From Scandinavium sp036409475 (lineage in GTDB: Bacteria > Pseudomonadota > Gammaproteobacteria > Enterobacterales > Enterobacteriaceae), in assembly GCF_036409475.1 (NCBI RefSeq), contig NZ_JAYRCK010000022.1, positions 1 through 64,000 on the forward strand: a stretch of 64,000 nucleotides of DNA, read 5' to 3'. Below the pieces are notes generated by a model. The model made no database searches. It was not told where the DNA came from and saw only the letters and a program-made list of their open reading frames with translations. Positions within the stretch are counted from its first letter, which is position 1. Every line of letters begins with the position of its first letter. Made by a program: the position numbers and the translations under genes. Positions 1-7,713 of this stretch are shown in pieces.

Positions 1-950
1 CTGAGCGGCGGGGAAGGTAGCGACAGATATATTTTTCGCATCGGCGATGGTCAGGACCGGGTGAGTGATACTGGCAGGAACGCGGTAAATACCCTCGTAT
101 TCGAAGGGGCTGACTTCACTCAGGCGTTGATAGAGAAATCAGGAAACGATCTGCTTGTTCACGCATGGGGGGGCAGTGACACGCTTACACTCCCTGGCTA
201 CTTCACTTCAGAGATAAATCGTCAATTCGATATGGTCTTTGGCGACACCACACTGACGGTCAGCGACCTGGCAGGGATGGCGTTCTCGGTTTACGGCAAT
301 GAAAGCAGCAATAATCTCAGCGGCTGGGATAACGATGACACGCTTTTGGGTTATGACGGGAATGACACGCTGTATGGTGGGAAAGGTAATGACAGTCTGG
401 ATGGTGGTACGGGTGATGACAGGCTGAATGGTGAGAGCGGTAATGATATTCTGGACGGCGGTACGGGTAATGACAGTCTGAGCGGCGGGGACGGTAGCGA
501 CAGATATATTTTTCGCATCGGCGATGGACAGGACCGGGTGGCTGATACTGGCAGGAACGCGGTAAATACCCTTGTTTTCGAAGGGGCCGACCTCACTCAG
601 GCGTTGATAGAGAAATCAGGAAACGACCTGCTTATCCATGCATGGGGGGGCAGCGACACGCTTACACTCCCTGGCTATTTCAGTTCAGATGCAAATCGTC
701 AATTCGATATGATCTTTGGCGACACCACGCTGACGGTCAGCGACCTGGTGGGGATGGGATTCCCGGTTTACGGCAATGAAAGCGACGACATCCTCAGTGG
801 CTGGAATAACGATGACACACTTTTGGGTTATGGCGGGAATGACACGCTGAGCGGCGGGAGCGGTAACGACGTTCTGAATGGCGGTACGGGTAATGACAGT
901 CTGAGAGGCGGGGAAGGTAGCGACAGATATATTTATCGTGCTGGTGATGG
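1..950 (+). repeat. Tandem duplication of ~477 bp inside the RTX gene
   Basis: The segment starting CTGAGCGGCGGGGAAGGTAG at base 1 recurs at 478 with few differences, and its first ~50 bases recur again, more diverged, at 901. The first period is 477 bp (159 codons); the second is 423 bp (141 codons). The difference of 54 bp equals two RTX nonapeptides. The reading frame is kept throughout. Confidence 0.85.
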
Positions 951-1368
951 AAAAGATAGTATTTATGAGCAGGGTTCAATGATTGATTATTCTGATGCAA
1001 TTTTATTTGACGAGAATATTCTTGCATCAGAAACGCTTGTTTCAAGATCTACGAATAATTTAGTGTTATCTTTTTCCGAGGGTGCAGACAGTATCACGAT
1101 TAGTAATTTCTTCATCTCAACAAACTATCAAGTGGAACACATTACATTTGCAGATGGAACTGACTGGGTGCCGGAAGATATCTTTAATTATATTGAAGAT
1201 AATATTCCTCTCCCGCTGGCAGAAACGAGCGATAGTTCTTTTTCACTCAATTTAATGCAACAACAAATTTGCCAGTTTACATCCGATAATGCTAATGATG
1301 AAAATATGGACTCGGTTGGCTATTCTTTGGCGTCGGCCAGAACAACTACAGTCGAGCTTGTACAGTAA
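1..1368 (+). CDS. RTX-type exoprotein, C-terminal part (gene continues left of window)
   Basis: The reading frame is open from base 1, so this is the 3' part of a larger gene; the GTG at 61 is not a start. The visible 455 residues hold three blocks of glycine/aspartate-rich RTX nonapeptides (GGxGNDxL type, Ca2+-binding beta-roll), each followed by or following an HCBP-related module (for example NTLVFEGADFTQALIEKSGN). The last ~90 residues lack RTX repeats and are acidic and hydroxyl-rich, ending VELVQ, as expected of an uncleaved C-terminal type I secretion signal. Bases 1-477 and 478 onward are near-identical tandem copies. The exporter genes follow directly. The effector part (toxin, adhesin or enzyme) lies outside the window, so function beyond secreted RTX protein cannot be given. 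Confidence 0.9.
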   Translation: MSGGEGSDRYIFRIGDGQDRVSDTGRNAVNTLVFEGADFTQALIEKSGNDLLVHAWGGSDTLTLPGYFTSEINRQFDMVFGDTTLTVSDLAGMAFSVYGNESSNNLSGWDNDDTLLGYDGNDTLYGGKGNDSLDGGTGDDRLNGESGNDILDGGTGNDSLSGGDGSDRYIFRIGDGQDRVADTGRNAVNTLVFEGADLTQALIEKSGNDLLIHAWGGSDTLTLPGYFSSDANRQFDMIFGDTTLTVSDLVGMGFPVYGNESDDILSGWNNDDTLLGYGGNDTLSGGSGNDVLNGGTGNDSLRGGEGSDRYIYRAGDGKDSIYEQGSMIDYSDAILFDENILASETLVSRSTNNLVLSFSEGADSITISNFFISTNYQVEHITFADGTDWVPEDIFNYIEDNIPLPLAETSDSSFSLNLMQQQICQFTSDNANDENMDSVGYSLASARTTTVELVQ

Positions 1369-1393
1369 TTATATTGGCCACTGAGGTTTCTCG

Positions 1394-3529
1394 GTGGCCA
1401 AAATGACAGGGATGTATAAATTGATTTCTTTAGAACAAGGTTTGTGGTCTTGCCTTTCAATTATTGCTCGTCATTACGGGATGGCGGTAAATACAATGGC
1501 GTTGCAAGGTAAATATGCTACGGATAATCATCACGACATTAAGGTTCAGTTTGTTCGCGCAGTACGTGAGACTGGTTTAAAATGCCGTTGTGTAGAGGGG
1601 GTCAATATAGCCGCCTTAAAAAAATTACCCCTTCCAGCTATAATTGAACTTCCAGAAACAGGTTATGTAATATTGTTGGCTGTAAAGGATGATGAGTGGT
1701 TAATCCAGCCAATAAGTCATGATAAACCCACGGTGTTTCATCCAGACGAAAATGACCACTATCATTTATTCCTTTTTACGCGCCGTTTTTCTTGGGGGGA
1801 GATCAAAAGCGAATTCAATCTGAATTGGTTTGCAAATGCATTTTGGCACTATAAAAAACTTATTGGTGAGGTTTTGTTGGCATCTTTCTTTATACAAGTC
1901 CTGGCATTGATCTCCCCTCTCTTCTTCCAGGTGGTGGTAGATAAAGTGCTTACTCATCAAAGTTTGACGACCTTAGATGTACTTGCGCTAGGTATGGTTG
2001 TGGTTTCACTGTTCGATGTTATTTTAAATGGCTTACGGAACTACCAATTGGCTCATACATCTCAGCGCATCGACGTAACGCTCAGTTCGCTGCTTTATAA
2101 GCATTTGCTGGCATTACCCTTGACGTGGTTCATGCAACGACAAGCCGGAGTGATAGTCGCACGAGTCCATGAGCTTAAAACGATCAGAGAGTTTTTAACG
2201 GGCAGCGCAATGTCCTTATGTCTTGATTTGTTTTTTACTTTACTGTTTTTTATCGTGATGGCTTTTTACAGCATTCCCTTAACACTCATCGTTATTGTCT
2301 CTCTGGTTCCCTACATATTGTTATCGATGTCGATTACTCCGATATTACGAGAACGTCTGGACGAGCAGTTTAAACAGGGGGCGAGAAATCAGGCTTTTCT
2401 GGTGGAGAGCCTGACAGGTATCGAGTCGGTAAAAGCCATGTCTGTAGAAAACTTAATGAACCGACGTTGGGATGAACAGGTCGCGTCATTCGTCACCAGT
2501 TGTTTCAAAACACAGAACCTTGGCAATATAGCCAGTCAGATATCGAGGTTTGTCAGTAAAATTACTAGTGTATCGATTCTCTGGTATGGCGCACATTTGG
2601 TTATTGAAGCTCAATTAACAGTGGGGGCATTAATCGCTTTTAATATGTTTGCCGGACAGGTGACAACGCCAGTTTTACGTCTGGTTCAGCTATGGCAAGA
2701 CTTCCAGCAAGTCTCCGTGTCCGTGAAGAGACTTGGGGATATATTGAATATGCCCGTTGAACATCAAGAATGTACTGCGACCCTGGCTGAAGTAAAAGGG
2801 GCTATAAAATTTTCTAAGGTTTCTTTTTCGTGGCAAGTGGGGGGGGCTTCAGTACTGGATAATATCTCATTAACAATTCGACCGAAAGAGATCATTGGTA
2901 TTGCAGGACGTTCAGGTTCAGGGAAAAGCACGCTTACGCGACTGATACAACGCTTATGTATTCCTACGAGCGGTCAAATTTATATAGATGGGATAGATAT
3001 TGCTCAAACGGATCCTCACTGGCTCAGAAAACAGATTGGGGTCGTCCTTCAGGAAACACAACTATTTAATGGCACAATACGCGATAATATCGCGCTTGCC
3101 TTGCCGGAAGCTTCTCTTGAGCAGGTTATTGAGGCGGCCAATCTCGCGGGGGCGCATGAATTTATTAGCGAGTTTCCACAAGGTTATGATACGCCGGTGG
3201 GCGAACATGGTGGGCGACTCTCTGGGGGGCAGAAACAGAGAATAGGCATTGCGAGAGCATTAATTACAAATCCGCGGATCATCATATTTGATGAGGCAAC
3301 CAGTGCATTAGATTATGAATCTGAATACATCATACAACGTAATATGGCTGAAATTTCTCGCGGCCGTACAGTGTTTATTATTGCACATCGTTTGTCAGCT
3401 TTACGCACCGCGAGTCGAATTTTAGTGATGGAAAAAGGGAAGATAGCCGAACAAGGCAGCCATAAACAATTGCTGGAACTGAAAGGTATCTACTCCAGGT
3501 TGCACGACCTGCAGGAGTCCGTTGTATGA
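1394..3529 (+). CDS. Type I secretion ABC exporter, HlyB/RtxB family
   Basis: Inner-membrane ATPase/permease that would export the adjacent RTX protein in one step together with the HlyD-type protein and a TolC-like outer-membrane channel. The 711 residues show an N-terminal C39-like domain (about 1-130), a six-helix membrane domain (about 150-430) and an ABC domain with Walker A GRSGSGKST (near 505), signature LSGGQKQRIGIA and Walker B IIIFDEATSALD. In the C39-like domain the catalytic Cys position reads E-Q-G (HlyB has D-Y-G), so it should be peptidase-dead and act as a docking domain for an uncleaved C-terminal signal. The GTG at 1394 has GAGG seven bases upstream; ATG at 1403 or 1412 are alternatives. 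The stop overlaps the next start (ATGA). Confidence 0.9.
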   Translation: MAKMTGMYKLISLEQGLWSCLSIIARHYGMAVNTMALQGKYATDNHHDIKVQFVRAVRETGLKCRCVEGVNIAALKKLPLPAIIELPETGYVILLAVKDDEWLIQPISHDKPTVFHPDENDHYHLFLFTRRFSWGEIKSEFNLNWFANAFWHYKKLIGEVLLASFFIQVLALISPLFFQVVVDKVLTHQSLTTLDVLALGMVVVSLFDVILNGLRNYQLAHTSQRIDVTLSSLLYKHLLALPLTWFMQRQAGVIVARVHELKTIREFLTGSAMSLCLDLFFTLLFFIVMAFYSIPLTLIVIVSLVPYILLSMSITPILRERLDEQFKQGARNQAFLVESLTGIESVKAMSVENLMNRRWDEQVASFVTSCFKTQNLGNIASQISRFVSKITSVSILWYGAHLVIEAQLTVGALIAFNMFAGQVTTPVLRLVQLWQDFQQVSVSVKRLGDILNMPVEHQECTATLAEVKGAIKFSKVSFSWQVGGASVLDNISLTIRPKEIIGIAGRSGSGKSTLTRLIQRLCIPTSGQIYIDGIDIAQTDPHWLRKQIGVVLQETQLFNGTIRDNIALALPEASLEQVIEAANLAGAHEFISEFPQGYDTPVGEHGGRLSGGQKQRIGIARALITNPRIIIFDEATSALDYESEYIIQRNMAEISRGRTVFIIAHRLSALRTASRILVMEKGKIAEQGSHKQLLELKGIYSRLHDLQESVV

Positions 3530-4857
3530 AAGATACTCACTACCGGGAATTTTTGCCTGCAGTTTTGGAAGTTCAGGAAACACCGCCTTCTCCGGCAGGC
3601 AGAATGATTACATGGAGCATTATCATCCTCTTTGTTGTATCGATTTTGTGGGCCGCCTGTGGGCGTGTGGATATCGTTGCGGTAACGCGAGGTAAAATTG
3701 TTGTGAGCGATCTCTCTCGTCCGGTTAGCAGTTCTGTGGTGGCCCAGGTGATTGAGGTTGCGGTAAGCGATGGGCAGCACGTCCGCAAAGGAGATGTGTT
3801 AATCCGCCTCAACAGTAAAGCCCTTGAGGCCCGATATGAAGAAAATGTATTGCGGCAAAAAACGAATCGTTTTCATATCGCCCGGCTTCAGTTGTTGCGT
3901 AAGCATTATCAGGATATTGAAGCACCAGCAGAATTGCCTGCAGACTATTTCAGTGAAGACCCTTTATTCGGAAAGCAAGTGTCTCAACAGTTGGCTGCTG
4001 AGATCAATAACGATCGACAGGAAAAGGTGGTACTTCGGGACAGCATGGTCGTTCTTAATGCACAAAAAACCGGCTATCTTTCTCAAAAGGAACAATCGCT
4101 ACGTTTACTCCCTATCTACGCTGAACAGCATCGTGCCTTATCGTCGCTGTATAAAAAGAATTTAACCAGCCGGGACAGTGTTCTTGAAATCCAGAAGAAA
4201 CTTACCGAAGCGGAATTTGCTCTGAAAAGCGCTGAAGCAAAAGTGGTGGAGATAGGGGCAGGTTATCATCAGGCTGAATCCGAATATCAGGCCAGAATAA
4301 CCACTAAACTAGAAAGCGTGGAGCAACAGCTTGCGGATAAAACGCTAGAAAACAGCATTCTGGAAAAACAATTAAAAGAATTAACCGGGCAAATTGCACA
4401 ATATACCTTAGTGGCTCCTGTTGAGGGGATCGTTGACGCACTGGTTTTTCGGGATGCGGGAGGCGCAGTGGATGCGCCACAAGAACTTCTTAAAATTGTT
4501 CCTGATAATGAAATACTTAGTGCTGAAGTCATTGTGAGTAATCAGGATGTGGGATTTTTACGTCCAGGTCAAAATGTTACTCTCAAAATCGATACCTTTG
4601 ATTTCACGCGATATGGATGGGTTATTGGCCGATTGCGTAAAATTTCCGCTGATGCTACTGAAGATAAAGACCAGGGGCTTATCTATAAAGCCACCATTGA
4701 ATTGTCGCAAAAGCATTTAATTATTGATGGGCGAGAAATGGCGCTCGAACCTGGAATGCAGGTAACAGCTGAAGTAAAAACGGGGCGGAGAACCATCTTA
4801 AGTTATCTGTTAAGTCCGGTGATGGAAGCGCTCGATAGCGTAGGGAAGCAGCGCTAA
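3526..4857 (+). CDS. Type I secretion membrane-fusion protein, HlyD family
   Basis: Periplasmic adaptor bridging the ABC exporter and the outer-membrane channel. The 443 residues have a short cytoplasmic N-terminus, one membrane helix at about 27-46, a lipoyl-like half motif (GKIVVSDLSRPVSSSVVAQV), a long coiled-coil region (about 110-280) and a beta-barrel C-terminal part (VAPVEGIVDALVFRDAGGAV), the standard HlyD order. The start overlaps the stop of the exporter gene by 4 bases, indicating translational coupling. No TolC homologue is encoded in the window, so the chromosomal TolC is the likely partner. The gene ends the operon at the terminator near 4878. Confidence 0.9.
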   Translation: MKDTHYREFLPAVLEVQETPPSPAGRMITWSIIILFVVSILWAACGRVDIVAVTRGKIVVSDLSRPVSSSVVAQVIEVAVSDGQHVRKGDVLIRLNSKALEARYEENVLRQKTNRFHIARLQLLRKHYQDIEAPAELPADYFSEDPLFGKQVSQQLAAEINNDRQEKVVLRDSMVVLNAQKTGYLSQKEQSLRLLPIYAEQHRALSSLYKKNLTSRDSVLEIQKKLTEAEFALKSAEAKVVEIGAGYHQAESEYQARITTKLESVEQQLADKTLENSILEKQLKELTGQIAQYTLVAPVEGIVDALVFRDAGGAVDAPQELLKIVPDNEILSAEVIVSNQDVGFLRPGQNVTLKIDTFDFTRYGWVIGRLRKISADATEDKDQGLIYKATIELSQKHLIIDGREMALEPGMQVTAEVKTGRRTILSYLLSPVMEALDSVGKQR

Positions 4858-4877
4858 GTTAGTGGGCCGGATGATCG

Positions 4878-4906
4878 AGCGGCCAGTCGCAAACCACCTG
4901 GCCGCT
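4878..4906. terminator. Bidirectional stem-loop between convergent genes
   Basis: Perfect 9-bp inverted repeat AGCGGCCAG / CTGGCCGCT with an 11-base loop between the HlyD-type gene and the DUF2950 gene. It has only a weak T-run, so it may serve both strands. Confidence 0.6.
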
Positions 4907-4914
4907 TAACTCTC

Positions 4915-5706
4915 TTACTGCACGGGCTGCCAGGCTTTATCCGTCCTGTAGGCTTCCAGAGCCTGGGCTTTTTGCTGTGACTCACTTCCCAGGTCGGTCT
5001 GATAAACGGTGTCATTCTGGTCAATCATAAAGCTCATGATCCCGGTTTCGCCGTATTTCACCGGCCAGGCAATCAGGGCAAAGCCCTCTTTTTGGGCATC
5101 GGGAAGAATGCGGAAGCGGTAACCGTGATAGCCCATGCCCGGCACGGTGGGGCTGAAGGCTGGCCCTAACGGGCTGGGTTCATCACCGGGCTGTGTGGGC
5201 CAGTACAGGCCGTCTTTTTTGCCTTCGCTGCTCAGCAGTTTGGCGGCGTAAATCTGGAAGCGCTGGTAATAGTCTTCCTGCGCATCAACATAGGCGTGCA
5301 TCGCCTGAATGGCTGACAGCTCATTACGGCCAATCTCGCGGGTCTGAATTTCATCTTCCGCGCTCGCCATATCAAAATGCCAGCCTTCGGCGGTTTTCAG
5401 CATCGGGATGGGCAGTTGCCACTCCCCTGCGCCGACGTTCAGGTGCGCAACATCCCCGTTTTCCTCTATTTTATGACCGACTTTCCAGTCTCGCAGGAAG
5501 CGGGCAACGGCTTCAGGATCGGCCCCTTCCGGCGGCAGATATTGCCGCCAGTTATCGCCCAACAGGTCGTTCATGGCGGTTTCGTTATGCGTGGAGATGG
5601 CATCGACCAGTGCTGTGGCGGCCTTGTCCGGCGAGTCGAAATGCTGCTGCGCAAAAGCGGGCAGGGTGAACAGGGCGAGCAGACCGGCGATCGTTATTTT
5701 TTTCAT
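4915..5706 (-). CDS. DUF2950 family exported protein
   Basis: A 263-residue protein of unknown function. It has a clear Sec signal peptide (MKKITIAGLLALFTLPAFAQ) and then the features typical of DUF2950: an N-terminal helical stretch (DSPDKAATALVDAI), a central EIGRNELSAIQAM segment, and a C-terminal half with GYHGYRFRIL and YGETGIMSFMI. A strong ribosome site (AAGGAGGAG) precedes the ATG. It lies 9 bases downstream of the DUF3300 gene, so the two are almost certainly co-transcribed; from recall, the pairing recurs in other proteobacteria. A periplasmic location is inferred from the signal peptide. E. coli K-12 has only the DUF3300 partner here. Confidence 0.85.
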   Translation of the reverse strand: MKKITIAGLLALFTLPAFAQQHFDSPDKAATALVDAISTHNETAMNDLLGDNWRQYLPPEGADPEAVARFLRDWKVGHKIEENGDVAHLNVGAGEWQLPIPMLKTAEGWHFDMASAEDEIQTREIGRNELSAIQAMHAYVDAQEDYYQRFQIYAAKLLSSEGKKDGLYWPTQPGDEPSPLGPAFSPTVPGMGYHGYRFRILPDAQKEGFALIAWPVKYGETGIMSFMIDQNDTVYQTDLGSESQQKAQALEAYRTDKAWQPVQ

Positions 5707-5715
5707 GGCTCCTCC

Positions 5716-7353
5716 TTAGCGATGACGCAGTTCGCGATGTTGAGAACCACGTTCGATCTGTGGTCGGCTGTGGGTCTGGGACAAGTTGCGGCTTTGCGTG
5801 CCGCGTTGGCGCTGGGCCTCCCAGGATGGCGAGCGGCTGTCATTGCCGCTCAGGGCATTGGCTCGCACGTTCTGCAATTGCTGTTGGCGCTGCTGATGCT
5901 GTGCGGGTGTCACGGAGGCGTGATGTTCTTTCACCTGCTCGCGACGTTGTTGCTGCTGCGCTGTTGGGTTCTGCACATGAGATTTGGCATTTTCACGGCG
6001 CTGTTGCTGCTGCGCCGTTGGGTTTTGCAGCTTCTGCTTCGCCGCCACGCGGTTTTCCGGGGTGTCATAACCGCGGTAGTTGCTGCGCTGGGTGATTTTG
6101 TTCAGCTGCTGCGAAGCTGCCTGACGCTGTGAATCGCGGTTGCCCGCTGCTGCCACGCCGCCTGCGGTCAGCCCTTTCGCTGCCCCGTTGTGAGTGCTGT
6201 GCTGGAACTGATCGAGCGCCGCCTGACGCTGGCTGGTCAGATTGGCCGGGCTGCGCTGTGTGGCGCTTAGGCCGCCGGGCACGTTGGTCTGGTGGAAGCG
6301 CTGAGCCACGTTGTTGTTCGGGTACGGCACGTTGTTGCGGAACGTCGGGTTGTGCTGCCAGTTTACGTTCTTGCCATCAAAGTGCTGATTGTTGAAGTGG
6401 TTGTAGTTATTGACGTCGATATTAATGTTGTTGTTTCCGCCGCCGTGCCAGCCGCCGTGATCCCAGTCATCGTCGTGATGATAGTCGTCGTCCCAGTCGA
6501 TGTTGCTGAACAAGGCGTAGGTGGTGGCGACGCCCAGGCTGAAGCCGAGGCCGTTGACGAAACTGTTGGTGAACTGCTCACCGGGCGTAGGGGGCAGGTA
6601 GACCGGTGGGTAAGCGGTATTCGGCCAGGTGCCGTAGACGGTGTTCGGGTTATAGGTTGGAACGTACACCACGTTCGGATCGGCTGACTCAATCTTGATG
6701 ACTTGCGTCGTCGGGGATGGGGTGGTGGTCGTTGTCGTGGTGGTGGTTGTGCCAGACGCCGGTGGCGGTGCCGCCACTTGGGTGGTGGTCACTTTCTGCT
6801 GCGGCGAGGATTTTAAGGTGCCGGTTTGCTGGGCGATGTTACGCAGCTTTTGCACCGAATCCATCACATCCTGAGGCTGTGCCAGAAACGCGTTGCCTAA
6901 ATCCTGCACCCACTGGGGGTTCTCGCCCATTAAGGACAGCAGCGCCGGGAAGGCAACCAGCGATTTTACGCTTGGGTCCCACGGTTGATTCGCCACGGCC
7001 TGCACGGCGGCATCGCCCTGCATGCTGGGGTTATCCTGCGACCATTGCACCGCCTGCAGCACGTTGCTTGGATACGTGGAGGCCATCAACACCTGCGACA
7101 GCAGATTGTCAGGGTAGAGCGCAATCGGCGCGACCCACTGATCAATTTGCGCGGGGGGATAAGTTGTGGCAGCAGCGGGTTGTGCCGCGACTGGAGCAGC
7201 TGGCTGCGCAGGTGCTGCCGGTTGTGCGACAACAGGAGCAGGCTGCGATGGCGCATCTGCCGCACGGCTCTGGATATACAGAGTTCCCGAAGCGGCGAGC
7301 AACCCGGCACTGCAAATCAGCGCAAGAATATGGGGCTTGAAGGGCAACGTCAT
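5716..7353 (-). CDS. yacH: DUF3300 family protein, YacH-like
   Basis: A 545-residue exported protein of unknown function, at the yacH position next to acnB. It has an N-terminal signal/anchor helix, an Ala/Pro/Gln linker and then a conserved DUF3300 domain (about 60-260; QIDQWVAPIALYPDNLLSQV, NPQWVQDLGNAFL). After this come a run of about ten threonines, an Asp/His/Gly/Asn-rich stretch (DDDYHHDDDWDHGGWHGG) and an Arg/Gln-rich tail with a repeated NPTAQQQQRRE motif. The ATG at 7353 is preferred over one six codons upstream because AGGAG lies six bases before it. The His/Asp cluster could bind metal, but that is only a guess. Confidence 0.85.
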   Translation of the reverse strand: MTLPFKPHILALICSAGLLAASGTLYIQSRAADAPSQPAPVVAQPAAPAQPAAPVAAQPAAATTYPPAQIDQWVAPIALYPDNLLSQVLMASTYPSNVLQAVQWSQDNPSMQGDAAVQAVANQPWDPSVKSLVAFPALLSLMGENPQWVQDLGNAFLAQPQDVMDSVQKLRNIAQQTGTLKSSPQQKVTTTQVAAPPPASGTTTTTTTTTTPSPTTQVIKIESADPNVVYVPTYNPNTVYGTWPNTAYPPVYLPPTPGEQFTNSFVNGLGFSLGVATTYALFSNIDWDDDYHHDDDWDHGGWHGGGNNNINIDVNNYNHFNNQHFDGKNVNWQHNPTFRNNVPYPNNNVAQRFHQTNVPGGLSATQRSPANLTSQRQAALDQFQHSTHNGAAKGLTAGGVAAAGNRDSQRQAASQQLNKITQRSNYRGYDTPENRVAAKQKLQNPTAQQQQRRENAKSHVQNPTAQQQQRREQVKEHHASVTPAQHQQRQQQLQNVRANALSGNDSRSPSWEAQRQRGTQSRNLSQTHSRPQIERGSQHRELRHR

Positions 7354-7583
7354 TGTGGTCTCCTGGCGCAAAAAATTTGGCCTGATTCAGAGAGTATTGC
7401 CGAAAATAGCAACGATGACAGGAGTATAGGGGGACTTATTTTTTGTTTTTGACTTTAGTTGGGATCGCGACGAGAAGTCTGTAACCAGATAAGATTTTTA
7501 TGTTTAAAAAAAGCCAATCGAGCGGCTTTATTCTGACCTTAACGATTCAGCCCATTATTTAATGTTGCTTTTTTGTAAACAGA

Positions 7584-7612
7584 TTAACACCCCCCGGAAA
7601 TCCTGCTATGCT
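7584..7612 (+). promoter_or_regulatory. Sigma-70 promoter of acnB
   Basis: TTAACA (7584-7589), a 17-base spacer, and an extended -10 TGC-TATGCT (7607-7612). Transcription would start near 7619, giving a ~95-base leader with a short GCCCG...CGGGC hairpin. The rest of the 360-base gap between yacH and acnB is AT-rich and shows no gene. Confidence 0.65.
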
Positions 7613-7713
7613 GCCCGTCGCGGTATCGGGCATTTACCCTACAAACTGCTGTCTCACAGGAGAGTGAAGAGAACGCCGGCCGCATATGACAATGAGAGTG
7701 AGGAGATACCGTC

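Noticed and set aside
1..950. Regular repeats that could suggest a CRISPR array
   Set aside because: The repeats are coding RTX nonapeptides and 477-bp modules in one reading frame, without unique spacers.
5377..6687. Plus-strand frames opposite the DUF3300/DUF2950 genes
   Set aside because: Low-complexity Leu/Val/Arg translations are the complement of Gln/Asn/Asp-rich repeats; no start signals.
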